Assembly: GCF_001659725.1 (NCBI RefSeq)
Contig: NZ_CP015922.1
Span: 62,001-126,000 of the forward strand
DNA: 64,000 nt
Source: Polynucleobacter wuianus
Lineage (GTDB): Bacteria; Pseudomonadota; Gammaproteobacteria; Burkholderiales; Burkholderiaceae
Reading direction: 5' to 3'
The notes under the pieces: model-generated
What the model saw: only the letters and a program-made list of their open reading frames with translations
What the model was told of the DNA's origin: nothing
The model's database searches: none
Shown here: positions 34,919 through 44,058 of the stretch, one piece after another
Layout of the letters: every line of letters starts with the position of its first letter
How positions within the stretch are numbered: position 1 is the stretch's first letter
Made by a program: the position numbers and the translations under genes

Positions 34919-35167
34919 ATGTTGCCAACCCCCGAGCAAATTGAGGGCTATATCAAAAACGGTATTAACTGTACTCACATTCAAGTTGAGGGTGATGGAC
35001 AACATTTTTTCGCAACGATTGTTAGCCCAGAGTTTGAGGGCAAACGTTTAGTGCAGCGTCATCAATTGGTTTATGGTGCAATGGGCGATCGCATGAAGGC
35101 TGAAGTGCACGCACTTTCAATCAAGGCTTTTACGCCTGAAGAGTTTGCACAAAACCCAGCTGCCTAA
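34919..35167 (+). CDS. ibaG: BolA family protein IbaG
   Basis: 82-residue BolA-like protein. The family helps monothiol glutaredoxins handle iron-sulfur clusters, and E. coli ibaG affects acid resistance and envelope. The pattern is CTHIQVEGDGQHFFATIVSPEFEGKRLVQRHQLVYGAMG with the conserved RHQ. TTAGGAGAGAAGT is a strong ribosome site. ibaG just before murA is widely conserved. Confidence 0.92.
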   Translation: MLPTPEQIEGYIKNGINCTHIQVEGDGQHFFATIVSPEFEGKRLVQRHQLVYGAMGDRMKAEVHALSIKAFTPEEFAQNPAA

Positions 35168-35221
35168 GAAAACAGCAATCAGATTTAAATCACATTAAAA
35201 AGATTTTATTGGAATCGTTTC

Positions 35222-36496
35222 ATGGATAAATTAAGAATGGTAGGCGGGACCTCACTCAAGGGTGAGGTCAAGATTGCTGGAGCCAAAAATGCCGCTTTAC
35301 CAATTCTGTGTGCTTGTCTGTTGACCAATGAGACAGTAGTCTTACGTAATCTTCCAGATCTGCAAGATGTGCGCACCATGCTTAAGCTTTTACAGGAGAT
35401 TGGTGTGGAGGTAAGCTATCCAAATACTGGAGATCGTAATCATGTTGTGCTCAATGCCGCAGTAATTAAGAGCTCAGAGGCAACCTATGAGATGGTGAAA
35501 ACCATGCGCGCCTCTATCTTGGTGCTCGGCCCGCTTCTCGCCAGAATGCATAGCGCTAAGGTGTCATTGCCCGGTGGCTGTGCAATTGGCGCCCGTCCAG
35601 TTGATCAGCACATCAAAGGTCTAAAGGCTATGGGTGCAAGCATCAAGATTAAGAGTGGCTATATTCAAGCAGAAACCAAGCCACAAAAAGATCGTCTTAA
35701 GGGCGCTTCGATTTTGACTGACATGATTACGGTCACTGGCACAGAAAATTTATTAATGGCTGCTACATTGGCCTCTGGCACTACGATTTTAGAAAATGCT
35801 GCGCGTGAGCCAGAGGTTGGTGACTTGGCTGAGTTGCTCGTCAAGATGGGTGCCAAGATTTCCGGGATCGGTAGCGATCGTTTGGTGATTGAAGGTGTCG
35901 AGAAATTGCATGGTGCTGAGCATTCCGTGATTCCGGATCGTATTGAAGCAGGCACTTTCCTGTGTGCGGTTGCTGCTGCTGGTGGCGAGATTTTGGTAAC
36001 GCACTGCCGTCCCGATACGCTTGATGCTGTAATAGTAAAACTTAAGGAGACTGGTCTTCAGATGGAGATGGGCCCTGATTGGATTAAAGCTTCCATGCAT
36101 TCTCGTCCTAAGGCAGTGAGTTTCCGCACATCAGAGTACCCAGCATTTCCAACCGATATGCAGGCCCAGCTGATGGCAGTCAATGCTGTGGCAACCGGAA
36201 GCTCGACTATTACCGAGACGATCTTTGAAAATCGTTTTATGCACGTTCAAGAACTCAATCGTTTGGGAGCTGATATCGCAATTGAAGGCAATACTGCCAT
36301 TGCCCAGGGCGTAGACAAGCTCTCTGGCGCGATTGTGATGGCAACCGATCTTCGTGCTTCAGCTAGCTTGGTAATCGCTGGTCTTGCTGCCCAGGGCGAA
36401 ACCCAAGTGGATCGGATTTACCATTTGGATCGGGGATATGACCGTATGGAGCAGAAGTTGACGCTATTAGGCGCCAACATTGAGCGCGTCAAGTAA
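35222..36496 (+). CDS. murA: UDP-GlcNAc 1-carboxyvinyltransferase MurA
   Basis: First committed step of peptidoglycan synthesis: transfers enolpyruvate from PEP to UDP-GlcNAc. It has 424 residues. The Lys-Asn pair is in GEVKIAGAKNAALP near residue 20. The active-site cysteine is Cys120 in PGGCAIGARPVDQH, so fosfomycin sensitivity is expected for the enzyme. FPTDMQAQLMAV and ENRFMHVQELNRLGA are typical blocks. It is 20 bases upstream of hisG, so read-through into the his genes is likely. Confidence 0.97.
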   Translation: MDKLRMVGGTSLKGEVKIAGAKNAALPILCACLLTNETVVLRNLPDLQDVRTMLKLLQEIGVEVSYPNTGDRNHVVLNAAVIKSSEATYEMVKTMRASILVLGPLLARMHSAKVSLPGGCAIGARPVDQHIKGLKAMGASIKIKSGYIQAETKPQKDRLKGASILTDMITVTGTENLLMAATLASGTTILENAAREPEVGDLAELLVKMGAKISGIGSDRLVIEGVEKLHGAEHSVIPDRIEAGTFLCAVAAAGGEILVTHCRPDTLDAVIVKLKETGLQMEMGPDWIKASMHSRPKAVSFRTSEYPAFPTDMQAQLMAVNAVATGSSTITETIFENRFMHVQELNRLGADIAIEGNTAIAQGVDKLSGAIVMATDLRASASLVIAGLAAQGETQVDRIYHLDRGYDRMEQKLTLLGANIERVK

Positions 36497-36516
36497 GGCT
36501 GAGGGATAATTAAGTC

Positions 36517-37143
36517 ATGAAATTGACTTTAGCCCTCTCTAAGGGCCGCATCTTCGAAGAGACTGCAGAGATTCTGTCTAAGGTCGGTATTGTGCCGAAA
36601 GAGGATCCTGAGAAGTCTCGCAAACTCATTATTGAGACATCCAATCCGGATGTGCGCTTGATTATTGTGCGCGCTTCAGATGTGCCAACCTATGTTCAAT
36701 TTGGTGGAGCTGATTTTGGTGTGGCAGGTTTAGATATATTAATGGAAAAAGGTACTGACGGTTTGTATGTCCCTTTTGATCTGAATATTGCCAAGTGTCG
36801 TATGTCAGTCGCAGTGCGTGAAGGCTTTGATTACGCTGCAGCAGTCAAACAAGGCTCACGCTTAAAAGTTGCGACAAAGTATGTCAATTGCGCGCGTGAC
36901 CACTTTGCCAACAAAGGTGTGCATATCGATACGATTCAGCTCTACGGCTCAATGGAGCTTGCTCCCTTGGTGGGCTTAGCTGATGCAATCGTAGATTTAG
37001 TTTCTACTGGTAATACGCTCAAAGCAAATGGCTTGATTGAGGTTGAGCCTATTGCGGATATCAGCGCACGTTTAGTGGTGAATCAAGCTTCGTATAAACG
37101 TAAGCGTGCTCAGCTACAACCTATTTTTGATTTGTTGAAGTAA
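36517..37143 (+). CDS. hisG: ATP phosphoribosyltransferase, short form
   Basis: First step of histidine synthesis: ATP plus PRPP. With 208 residues it is the short HisG, lacking the regulatory domain. Short forms need the HisZ subunit for activity and feedback, and hisZ is not in this window. Motifs: LALSKGRIFEET at the start, FGVAGLDILMEKGTD, and the PRPP site DLVSTGNTLKANGL. Confidence 0.96.
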   Translation: MKLTLALSKGRIFEETAEILSKVGIVPKEDPEKSRKLIIETSNPDVRLIIVRASDVPTYVQFGGADFGVAGLDILMEKGTDGLYVPFDLNIAKCRMSVAVREGFDYAAAVKQGSRLKVATKYVNCARDHFANKGVHIDTIQLYGSMELAPLVGLADAIVDLVSTGNTLKANGLIEVEPIADISARLVVNQASYKRKRAQLQPIFDLLK

Positions 37144-37160
37144 GCCAAAAAACACATTCA

Positions 37161-38483
37161 ATGTCTTCACAAGTTAAGGTCAAGCGTCTCAACAGCAAAG
37201 ATGCGGGTTTCAAAGAAACACTGCTCTCTAGCCTTTCTTTACCAATGGTTGATGATGAGGCGATTGATACTGTTGTAGTCAAAATTTTGGCGGCAGTGAA
37301 GGAGCAGGGCGATGCAGCTGTGCTTGATTTTACAAAGCAATTTGATCGCTTAAATGTTTCCAGCATATCTGAGTTAGAAATCCCTCGTAAAGATTTAGAG
37401 CAAGCCTACAAATCTTTGTCGACTGAACAGAAAAATGCCCTTGATATCGCCGCTAAACGAGTGCGTGCGTATCACGAGAAACAAAAGATCGAAGCAGGCT
37501 GTCACTCTTGGGAATATGAAGAGGCGGATGGTACTCGTCTTGGTCAAAAAGTAACACCGTTGGATCGTGTTGGAATCTATGTGCCTGGCGGTAAAGCAGC
37601 TTATCCCTCGTCCGTGCTGATGAATGCGATTCCTGCAAAGGTTGCAGGTGTAGCAGAGGTCATCATGGTTGTGCCTACACCAGATGGCGCCCGCAATCCT
37701 TTGGTATTGGCTGCAGCGTATTTAGCTGGCGTAGATCGTGTTTTTACTATTGGTGGCGCCCAAGCTGTGGGTGCCTTAGCTTACGGTACAAAAACGATTC
37801 CATCGGTAGATAAGATTGTTGGTCCAGGCAATGCTTATGTCGCTGCCGCTAAGCGCAGAGTCTTTGGTGCGGTGGGCATTGACATGATTGCAGGGCCTTC
37901 TGAGATTTTGGTTTTATGCGATGGCTTTAGTAATCCTGATTGGGTTGCAATGGACTTGTTCTCACAGGCAGAGCATGATGAGCAGGCGCAATCAATCTTG
38001 TTATGTCCAGATCCAGCCTATATTGAAAAAGTGCAGGCAAGCATCAACAAGTTACTTCCTGAAATGCCTAGAGCAAAAGTCATCGAAAGTTCTCTAGCCA
38101 ATCGTGCCCTGCTGATTGAGGTTGGGGATATGGCGGAGGCTTGCGAAATTGCCAATGCTATCGCTGCCGAACACTTAGAGATTTGTGCCGCAGAGCCACG
38201 GAAGTGGGCTGAAAAAATTCGTCATGCGGGTGCTATTTTTATGGGTAATTACACCAGTGAATCTCTTGGTGACTACTGTGCTGGCCCTAACCATGTATTG
38301 CCGACGGCTAGGACAGCTCGTTTCTCATCACCACTAGGTGTTTATGACTTTATCAAGCGCTCAAGCATGATTGAGGTGAGTGAGGCCGGCGCTCAAACCT
38401 TAGGTGCTGTGGCTAGTACGTTAGCCCATGGTGAAGGCTTACAGGCACACGCACGTGCCGCTGAAATGCGTTTGAAGAAATAA
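37161..38483 (+). CDS. hisD: Histidinol dehydrogenase
   Basis: Zinc enzyme for the last two oxidation steps to histidine. It has 440 residues. NAD region VPGGKAAYPSSVLMNAIPAKVAGV, active-site IANAIAAEHLEIC (catalytic Glu-His pair), and the zinc ligand region SQAEHDEQAQS. Follows hisG by 17 bases. The next gene, hisC, is reversed, so the transcript from murA-hisG-hisD must end in the 24-base gap or run antisense into hisC. Confidence 0.96.
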   Translation: MSSQVKVKRLNSKDAGFKETLLSSLSLPMVDDEAIDTVVVKILAAVKEQGDAAVLDFTKQFDRLNVSSISELEIPRKDLEQAYKSLSTEQKNALDIAAKRVRAYHEKQKIEAGCHSWEYEEADGTRLGQKVTPLDRVGIYVPGGKAAYPSSVLMNAIPAKVAGVAEVIMVVPTPDGARNPLVLAAAYLAGVDRVFTIGGAQAVGALAYGTKTIPSVDKIVGPGNAYVAAAKRRVFGAVGIDMIAGPSEILVLCDGFSNPDWVAMDLFSQAEHDEQAQSILLCPDPAYIEKVQASINKLLPEMPRAKVIESSLANRALLIEVGDMAEACEIANAIAAEHLEICAAEPRKWAEKIRHAGAIFMGNYTSESLGDYCAGPNHVLPTARTARFSSPLGVYDFIKRSSMIEVSEAGAQTLGAVASTLAHGEGLQAHARAAEMRLKK

Positions 38484-38507
38484 AATCGAAAGTAATTAAG
38501 TAAAAAG

Positions 38508-39575
38508 TTAGGCGAGGATTTCTTTTAAGGCGGCGACAAGTTCGCCGCTTTGTTCATCCGTGCCAATCGTAATGCGCAAAAATTGTTCAATGCGTGCCGA
38601 TTTGAAATGGCGAACGATGATTCCACGATCTCTCAAGGCTTGATATAACTTAGCCCCGCTATGTTTTGGGTGGCGAGTAAAAATAAAGTTTGCTGTTGAT
38701 GGCAAGGTATCAAAGCCCAAGGCATTTAATTGCTCAACTAATTTTGTGCGCGTCTGAATGACTTTGGCGCTAGTTGCCTCTAAATGCGCTTGATCTTCAA
38801 TTGCAGCAATTGCGCCTACCTGAGCCAGTCGCCCTAAAGGGTAGGAGTTAAAGCTATTCTTAACGCGCTCTAAGCCTTCAATCAGGGCAGGATGGCCAAT
38901 GGCAAAGCCTACTCGCAGGCCAGCCAATGCTCTAGATTTTGAGAGTGTGTGAACTACCAAAAGATTTTCAGGACAGCTGCCGCCACACAATAGTGGAATG
39001 CATGATTCAGTTCCGTAGTCTACGTAGGCTTCATCAATGACTACTACTGAGTCTTTATTCTTCGCAAGTAGTTTTTCAATCTCTGAGCGAGCAATTGATC
39101 TTCCAGTTGGAGCATTGGGATTGGGAAAAATAACTCCACCGTTTGGCGCGCTGTAGTCGCCTAGATTGATTTCAAATTCTGATCCCAGCGGAACTGTTTT
39201 GTAGTCGATGCCAAAGAGTTTGCAGTAGACCGGATAGAAGCTGTAGGTGATGTCTGGAAAATAAACAGGCTTGCTTTGTTTGAGCAAGCCAGCAAAAATG
39301 TGAGCCAAAACCTCATCAGAACCATTTCCTAAAAACACTTGATTTGGATTAAGGCCATGCAATTTGGCAATGGCTTGTTTTAGAGCTGCACCCTCTGGGT
39401 CTGGATATAGGCGCAAGTCATCATTGGTTTGGCTGTTGATTGCTAACAGTGCTTTGGGGGATGGGCCATAAGGACTCTCGTTGGTGTTGAGCTTTACCAG
39501 CCGCTGCATTTGCGGTTGCTCCCCAGGAATATAGGGGGTCAAAGTCTGAACAACAGGGCTCCAAAAACGGTTCAT
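38508..39575 (-). CDS. hisC: Histidinol-phosphate aminotransferase
   Basis: PLP enzyme converting imidazole acetol-phosphate to histidinol-phosphate. It has 355 residues: NTNESPYGPSP near residue 30, NPNAPTGRS near 152, DEAYVDYG near 181, PLP lysine Lys213 in HTLSKSRALAGLRVGF. Unlike every other his gene here it is on the minus strand, tail-to-tail with hisD and head-to-head with hisB. A family member used for tyrosine or phenylalanine is possible, but the position argues for histidine. Confidence 0.93.
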   Translation of the reverse strand: MNRFWSPVVQTLTPYIPGEQPQMQRLVKLNTNESPYGPSPKALLAINSQTNDDLRLYPDPEGAALKQAIAKLHGLNPNQVFLGNGSDEVLAHIFAGLLKQSKPVYFPDITYSFYPVYCKLFGIDYKTVPLGSEFEINLGDYSAPNGGVIFPNPNAPTGRSIARSEIEKLLAKNKDSVVVIDEAYVDYGTESCIPLLCGGSCPENLLVVHTLSKSRALAGLRVGFAIGHPALIEGLERVKNSFNSYPLGRLAQVGAIAAIEDQAHLEATSAKVIQTRTKLVEQLNALGFDTLPSTANFIFTRHPKHSGAKLYQALRDRGIIVRHFKSARIEQFLRITIGTDEQSGELVAALKEILA

Positions 39576-39642
39576 GAGGGTACTCGGGTCAAAAAACAGA
39601 AAGAAAGTGAGGCAACTACAGCATTTATATATCTTCTAGGAA

Positions 39643-39651
39643 TGATATTAT
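39643..39651 (+). promoter_or_regulatory. Candidate extended -10 promoter for hisB
   Basis: TGATATTAT is an extended -10 (TG-n-TATTAT) in the hisC-hisB divergent gap. The upstream -35 (TTTATA near 39624) is weak. A start about 7-8 bases downstream would leave about a 35-base leader before the hisB ATG. A promoter is needed here because hisC interrupts the forward his run. Confidence 0.35.
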
Positions 39652-39691
39652 GAGGCTTCAATTAACACTTCGCCTCGCGGCGCAACGAAGC

Positions 39692-40279
39692 ATGCGGCAA
39701 GCCGACGTTACCCGAAACACTTCGGAAACCAAAATTCAAATTTCCATCAATTTAGATGGTAATGGTAAGGCTGAGCTAGCCTCAGGCGTGCCTTTCTTGG
39801 ACCATATGCTCGATCAGATTGCCCGCCACGGCATGATTGATCTCAAGGTAATTGCCCAAGGCGATACCCACATTGATGATCATCACACCGTTGAGGATGT
39901 GGGCATTACATTGGGTCAAGCTTTTGCTAAGGCAGTTGGTGACAAGGCGGGCATCACCCGTTATGGCCATTCTTACGTTCCTTTGGATGAAACCCTCTCA
40001 CGTGTAGTGATCGACTTTTCTGGGCGTCCAGGCCTAGAATTTAATGTCCCATTTACTCGTGCTCGAGTGGGTGACTTTGATGTTGATCTAAGCATTGAGT
40101 TCTTCCGTGGTTTTGTAAACCATGCGGGGGTGACTTTACATATAGATAATTTGCGCGGTATCAACGCGCACCACCAGATTGAAACGGTCTTCAAGGCCTT
40201 TGGACGTGCGTTACGTATGGCTTTAGCAATTGATCCCCGTGCATCTGGTACCGTTCCTTCAACCAAAGGCAGCCTCTAA
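39692..40279 (+). CDS. hisB: Imidazoleglycerol-phosphate dehydratase
   Basis: Manganese enzyme removing water from IGP. It has 195 residues, the single-function form without the phosphatase domain of E. coli HisB. Metal-binding motifs are FLDHMLDQIARHG near residue 45, DDHHTVEDVGI near 70, and the C-terminal NAHHQIETVFKAFGRALR. The ATG at 39692 gives the family N-terminus MRQADVTRNTSET. An ATG at 39650 falls within the probable promoter. Confidence 0.95.
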   Translation: MRQADVTRNTSETKIQISINLDGNGKAELASGVPFLDHMLDQIARHGMIDLKVIAQGDTHIDDHHTVEDVGITLGQAFAKAVGDKAGITRYGHSYVPLDETLSRVVIDFSGRPGLEFNVPFTRARVGDFDVDLSIEFFRGFVNHAGVTLHIDNLRGINAHHQIETVFKAFGRALRMALAIDPRASGTVPSTKGSL

Positions 40280-40328
40280 TCTAGATCTTCTAGTTGCCCG
40301 TTAGATAACTGCAAAGATAGGCTAAATT

Positions 40329-40985
40329 TTGGCGCAAACTATTGCGATCGTGGATTACGGAATGGGCAACCTTCGTTCCGTGTATCAGGCATTTCATCAT
40401 GTTGCGCCTGATGATAATGTGCTGATTGCGCATCAGCCAGAAGAAATTCGTTCGGCGGATCGCGTAGTCTTACCAGGTCAAGGTGCTATGCCTGATTGCA
40501 TGAAGCATCTTAAAGAATCCGGACTACTCGAAGCATTACTAGAAGCCTCTAAAAACAAGCCCTTATTAGGTGTTTGCGTTGGTGAGCAAATGCTCTTTGA
40601 TAGAAGTGCAGAAGTTCGTACCAATGAACAATGGACATCATGTTTAGGATTGATTCCTGGTGAGGTCCGTCGTTTTGAGTTGACGGGTAAAAAGCAGGCT
40701 GATGGATCCGCATATAAAGTACCTCATATGGGTTGGAACCAAGTGCGTCAAGATCGTACACATCCTATTTGGAATGGAATTCCGGATTTAACGAGCTTTT
40801 ACTTTGTTCACAGTTACTATGTTGTGCCGCAACGTAAAGAAGATGTTGCCGGATCAACAGAATATGGTGATTGGTTTACTTCTGCGGTGGCACGAGATAA
40901 TATTTTCGCAACCCAATTTCATCCAGAAAAAAGTGCAGAATACGGTTTAAAGCTTTACCAAAATTTTGTTTCTTGGCAACCTTAA
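40329..40985 (+). CDS. hisH: Imidazole glycerol phosphate synthase glutaminase subunit
   Basis: Class I glutamine amidotransferase that feeds ammonia to HisF. It has 218 residues. The nucleophile cysteine is in LGVCVGEQMLF near residue 83, and the His-x-Glu partner is in TQFHPEKSAEYGLKL. The start is TTG at 40329 (AQTIAIVDYGMGNLRS follows), the only start that gives the family N-terminus. Confidence 0.94.
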   Translation: MAQTIAIVDYGMGNLRSVYQAFHHVAPDDNVLIAHQPEEIRSADRVVLPGQGAMPDCMKHLKESGLLEALLEASKNKPLLGVCVGEQMLFDRSAEVRTNEQWTSCLGLIPGEVRRFELTGKKQADGSAYKVPHMGWNQVRQDRTHPIWNGIPDLTSFYFVHSYYVVPQRKEDVAGSTEYGDWFTSAVARDNIFATQFHPEKSAEYGLKLYQNFVSWQP

Positions 40986-41005
40986 TTAATTTCTAACGTC
41001 TCACT

Positions 41006-41767
41006 ATGCTGCTCATCCCTGCAATTGATCTTAAAGACGGCCACTGCGTTCGATTGGAACAAGGTGATATGGACAAAGCCACGGTATTTTCCGAGGACCC
41101 AGGAGCGATGGCTGCGCATTGGATTAGCAAAGGCGCGCGACGTTTGCATTTAGTTGATCTCAATGGCGCATTTGCCGGCAAGCTCAAGAATGAGTCTGCT
41201 ATTAAATCGATTTTGAAAGCGGTTGGAGATGAAATTCCTGTCCAGCTCGGTGGCGGTATTCGTGATTTAGAAACCATCGAGCGTTTGTTGGATGATGGTA
41301 TTAGTACTGTCATTATTGGTACTGCTGCAGTTAAAAATCCTGGTTTTGTACAAGATGCTTGCACCGCATTCCCCGGCCATGTCATGGTCGGTCTTGATGC
41401 TCGTGATGGCAAAGTGGCTACTGATGGTTGGAGCAAGATCACGGGTCACGAAGTAATCGATCTTGCTAAGAAGTTTGAGGATTGGGGTGTAGAGGCCATT
41501 ATCTATACCGATATTGGTCGTGATGGCATGCTCAAAGGTGTCAATATTGACGCCACGATTAAGCTGGCTCAAGCCATTCGAATTCCGGTGATTGCTAGTG
41601 GCGGACTCTCTAATAACCAAGATATTGACGCGCTCTGCAAGGCTGAAGAAGAGGGCGTCATGGGCGTGATAGCTGGGCGCTCCATCTATGCAGGCGATCT
41701 TGATCTTGCTGCCGCTCAAAAATATGCTGATGAGTTAACGCTCAAATATAAAAAGAAAATTATCTAG
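41006..41767 (+). CDS. hisA: ProFAR isomerase HisA
   Basis: (beta/alpha)8 barrel isomerase of the fourth histidine step. It has 253 residues. LLIPAIDLKDGHCVRL holds the catalytic Asp, VQLGGGIRD and VIASGGLSN the phosphate-binding loops, and YTDIGRDGML the second catalytic Asp. Its TAG overlaps the hisF GTG by one base. Confidence 0.96.
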   Translation: MLLIPAIDLKDGHCVRLEQGDMDKATVFSEDPGAMAAHWISKGARRLHLVDLNGAFAGKLKNESAIKSILKAVGDEIPVQLGGGIRDLETIERLLDDGISTVIIGTAAVKNPGFVQDACTAFPGHVMVGLDARDGKVATDGWSKITGHEVIDLAKKFEDWGVEAIIYTDIGRDGMLKGVNIDATIKLAQAIRIPVIASGGLSNNQDIDALCKAEEEGVMGVIAGRSIYAGDLDLAAAQKYADELTLKYKKKII

Positions 41768-42525
41768 TGTTAACCAAAAGAATTATTCCTTGTTTGGATG
41801 TCACAGCAGGGCGTGTTGTTAAAGGGGTGAACTTTGTTGGTTTGCGCGATGCGGGAGATCCCGTTGAAATCGCTAAGCGTTACGACATTCAAGGCGCTGA
41901 CGAGCTTACCTTCCTGGACATTACCGCAAGCTCAGATGGGCGCGATCTCATTTTGCATATCATCGAGGATGTTGCATCACAAGTTTTTATTCCCTTGACA
42001 GTTGGCGGTGGTGTGCGTGCAGTCGCTGATGTTCGTCGCTTACTAAATGCAGGCGCAGATAAAGTGAGCATGAACTCATCTGCAGTAGCTAATCCAGATT
42101 TAGTTTCAGATGCGGCTGCCTATTACGGCTCTCAATGTATTGTGGTTGCAATCGATGCTAAGCAAACTGAAGCCGGTAATTGGGAAGTATTTACACATGG
42201 CGGTAGAACAGCAACTGGTATTGATGTAGTTGCTTGGGCTACTGAAGTTGCTAAACGCGGGGCGGGTGAGATTTTATTAACCAGCATGAATCGCGATGGC
42301 AGCAAAGATGGTTTTGATTTGGCGCTCACGGCTGCCGTTAGTGATGCGGTCACTGTTCCAGTAATTGCCTCTGGTGGCGTAGGTAATCTGCAGCACTTGG
42401 TTGATGGTATTACCAAGGGTCATGCTGATGCTGTTTTGGCTGCAAGCATTTTTCACTATGGTGAATACACAGTTCAGCAGGCAAAAGAATATATGGCTGC
42501 TCAGGGAATTTCAGTTCGTATTTGA
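41767..42525 (+). CDS. hisF: Imidazole glycerol phosphate synthase cyclase subunit
   Basis: (beta/alpha)8 barrel cyclase that combines ammonia from HisH with PRFAR, yielding IGP and AICAR. It has 252 residues. RIIPCLDVTAGRVVKG holds catalytic Asp11 of the family numbering, and CIVVAIDAKQ the second Asp. The start is GTG, sharing a base with the hisA stop, so the two are coupled. Confidence 0.96.
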   Translation: MLTKRIIPCLDVTAGRVVKGVNFVGLRDAGDPVEIAKRYDIQGADELTFLDITASSDGRDLILHIIEDVASQVFIPLTVGGGVRAVADVRRLLNAGADKVSMNSSAVANPDLVSDAAAYYGSQCIVVAIDAKQTEAGNWEVFTHGGRTATGIDVVAWATEVAKRGAGEILLTSMNRDGSKDGFDLALTAAVSDAVTVPVIASGGVGNLQHLVDGITKGHADAVLAASIFHYGEYTVQQAKEYMAAQGISVRI

Positions 42526-42550
42526 ACCCTATTCAGGGTAAAGTTTAGGT

Positions 42551-42946
42551 ATGAGTACATTTACCCCGATCGAATCCATTCAGCCAGGCCCTTGGCTAGA
42601 CACTGTAGCTTGGAATGAACAAGGCTTGGTTCCAGTGATTGCACAAGAGTTCGGCAGTAATGACATCTTGATGATGGCTTGGATGAATCGCGACGCGCTA
42701 TTGGCAACCTTGCGATTGGGTGAGGCTGTGTATTGGACCCGCTCACGCCAAAAGCTTTGGCATAAGGGTGAAGAGTCAGGGCATACCCAGAGGGTCAAAG
42801 AAATTCGCTTAGATTGCGATGGCGATACGATTTTGCTCATCGTTGAACAAAAAGATGGCATTGCTTGCCATACTGGGGAGCACAGCTGTTTTTTCCAGCA
42901 ATGGGATTCAAGTCAATTCGCTTGGGTCGATGAGTCAAAATCCTAG
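42551..42946 (+). CDS. hisI: Phosphoribosyl-AMP cyclohydrolase
   Basis: Zinc enzyme opening the adenine ring of PR-AMP. It has 131 residues, a separate HisI without the HisE domain. LMMAWMNRDALLATL, VYWTRSRQKLWHKGEESGH, DCDGDTILL and the zinc-binding CHTGEHSCFF are present. hisE is a separate gene 48 bases later. Confidence 0.96.
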   Translation: MSTFTPIESIQPGPWLDTVAWNEQGLVPVIAQEFGSNDILMMAWMNRDALLATLRLGEAVYWTRSRQKLWHKGEESGHTQRVKEIRLDCDGDTILLIVEQKDGIACHTGEHSCFFQQWDSSQFAWVDESKS

Positions 42947-42994
42947 AAATAATGGATAGTGAAGGTCTTTAAATAAAAGACATAAAATGAACCC

Positions 42995-43396
42995 ATGAGT
43001 AGTTCAGCAAATAAGCCCTCTAATTTAGATTCTGCATTAGCCCATTTGGCTGATGTGGTCGATCAACGTCGGGATGCATTTAAAGCTGGAAATGCCGATC
43101 CAAAAACTTCCTATACTGCGTTGCTTTTTTCTAAAGGCGATGATGGCATTCTCAAAAAGATAGGCGAAGAGGCAACTGAGGCTGTGATGGCGGCCAAGGA
43201 TGCTCGTACTTCAAAGCTCGCCCCAGAGCAGCAAAAGCTTTTGGTTGGTGAGATGGCAGACCTCTGGTTTCACTGCCTGATTGCACTCTCTCAATTCAAT
43301 TTACGTCCTGAGGATGTGATTGCGGAGCTTGACCGTCGCTTGGGCACTTCAGGAATCGAAGAAAAAGCAGCCAGAAAAGCAGCCAATAAGGATTAA
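42995..43396 (+). CDS. hisE: Phosphoribosyl-ATP pyrophosphatase
   Basis: MazG-like helical enzyme hydrolysing PR-ATP to PR-AMP, the second histidine step. It has 133 residues. Family segment SYTALLFSKGDDGILKKIGEEATEAVMAAK near residue 40, and EMADLWFHCLIAL. The last his gene, 6 bases before hinT. Confidence 0.95.
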   Translation: MSSSANKPSNLDSALAHLADVVDQRRDAFKAGNADPKTSYTALLFSKGDDGILKKIGEEATEAVMAAKDARTSKLAPEQQKLLVGEMADLWFHCLIALSQFNLRPEDVIAELDRRLGTSGIEEKAARKAANKD

Positions 43397-43402
43397 ATTC
43401 AA

Positions 43403-43759
43403 ATGAGTCACGATCCCAATTGCCTGTTTTGCAAGATTTCTCAGGGCTTGATTCCTTCCCAAAAGGTGTATGAGGATGATGAGATCTACGCATTTAAAGA
43501 TATCAATCCAGCTGCGCCAGTACATTTTTTGATGATTCCAAAGAAGCATATTCCCATGCTTGAGTCAGCAGAAAGCGCAGATGCGCCTTTGCTGGGTAGA
43601 ATGATGGAATTAGCGCCACGTCTTGCCAAAGAGCAGGGCTGCCGACCTGGAAGGGATGGCGGCTTTAGATTGATGGTAAACAATGGGGCAGATGGTGGGC
43701 AGGAGGTTTATCACTTACATTTACATGTGATGGGCGGTCCCCGCCCCTGGAAAAAGTAA
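43403..43759 (+). CDS. hinT: HIT-family nucleotide hydrolase HinT
   Basis: Purine nucleoside phosphoramidase-like protein. It has 118 residues. N-terminal CLFCKISQGLIPS with a CxxC, DINPAAPVHFLMIPKKHI, and the histidine triad HLHLHVMGG near the C-terminus. HIT genes follow hisE and precede tatA in many betaproteobacteria. Confidence 0.92.
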   Translation: MSHDPNCLFCKISQGLIPSQKVYEDDEIYAFKDINPAAPVHFLMIPKKHIPMLESAESADAPLLGRMMELAPRLAKEQGCRPGRDGGFRLMVNNGADGGQEVYHLHLHVMGGPRPWKK

Positions 43760-43784
43760 TTTAAGCATTCCAAGGAGATTAGAC

Positions 43785-44006
43785 ATGGGTTCATTTAGCA
43801 TTTGGCATTGGTTAATTGTTTTGGTTATCGTGATGTTGGTATTTGGAACCAAAAAATTGCGCAATATTGGCCAAGACTTAGGTGGTGCTGTTAAAGGTTT
43901 TAAAGATGGCATGAAAGCATCTGAAGAGCCAAAAGAGCAAATTTCTCAAGGCGCTGCTGCAACAGATAAAACTGTTGATGTTCAAGCCAAAGATCTCAAT
44001 AAATAA
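43785..44006 (+). CDS. tatA: Twin-arginine translocase subunit TatA
   Basis: Small subunit that assembles the Tat pore for folded proteins. It has 73 residues: one N-terminal membrane helix (about 6-20), the FGTKKLRNIGQDLGGAVKGFKDGM amphipathic helix, and an acidic/polar tail. CAAGGAGATT is the ribosome site. The Rieske protein PetA (55383) is a likely substrate. Confidence 0.95.
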   Translation: MGSFSIWHWLIVLVIVMLVFGTKKLRNIGQDLGGAVKGFKDGMKASEEPKEQISQGAAATDKTVDVQAKDLNK

Positions 44007-44058
44007 TTTTTACAAAGCGCAAATTGAAACTCGTGCGGTTCTCTTTTAGCTCCTTGAG

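Noticed and set aside
35665..35955. Open frame of about 96 codons opposite murA, and similar long antisense frames in other core genes
   Set aside because: They mirror the codon structure of strong sense genes, lack ribosome sites and show no recognisable domains.
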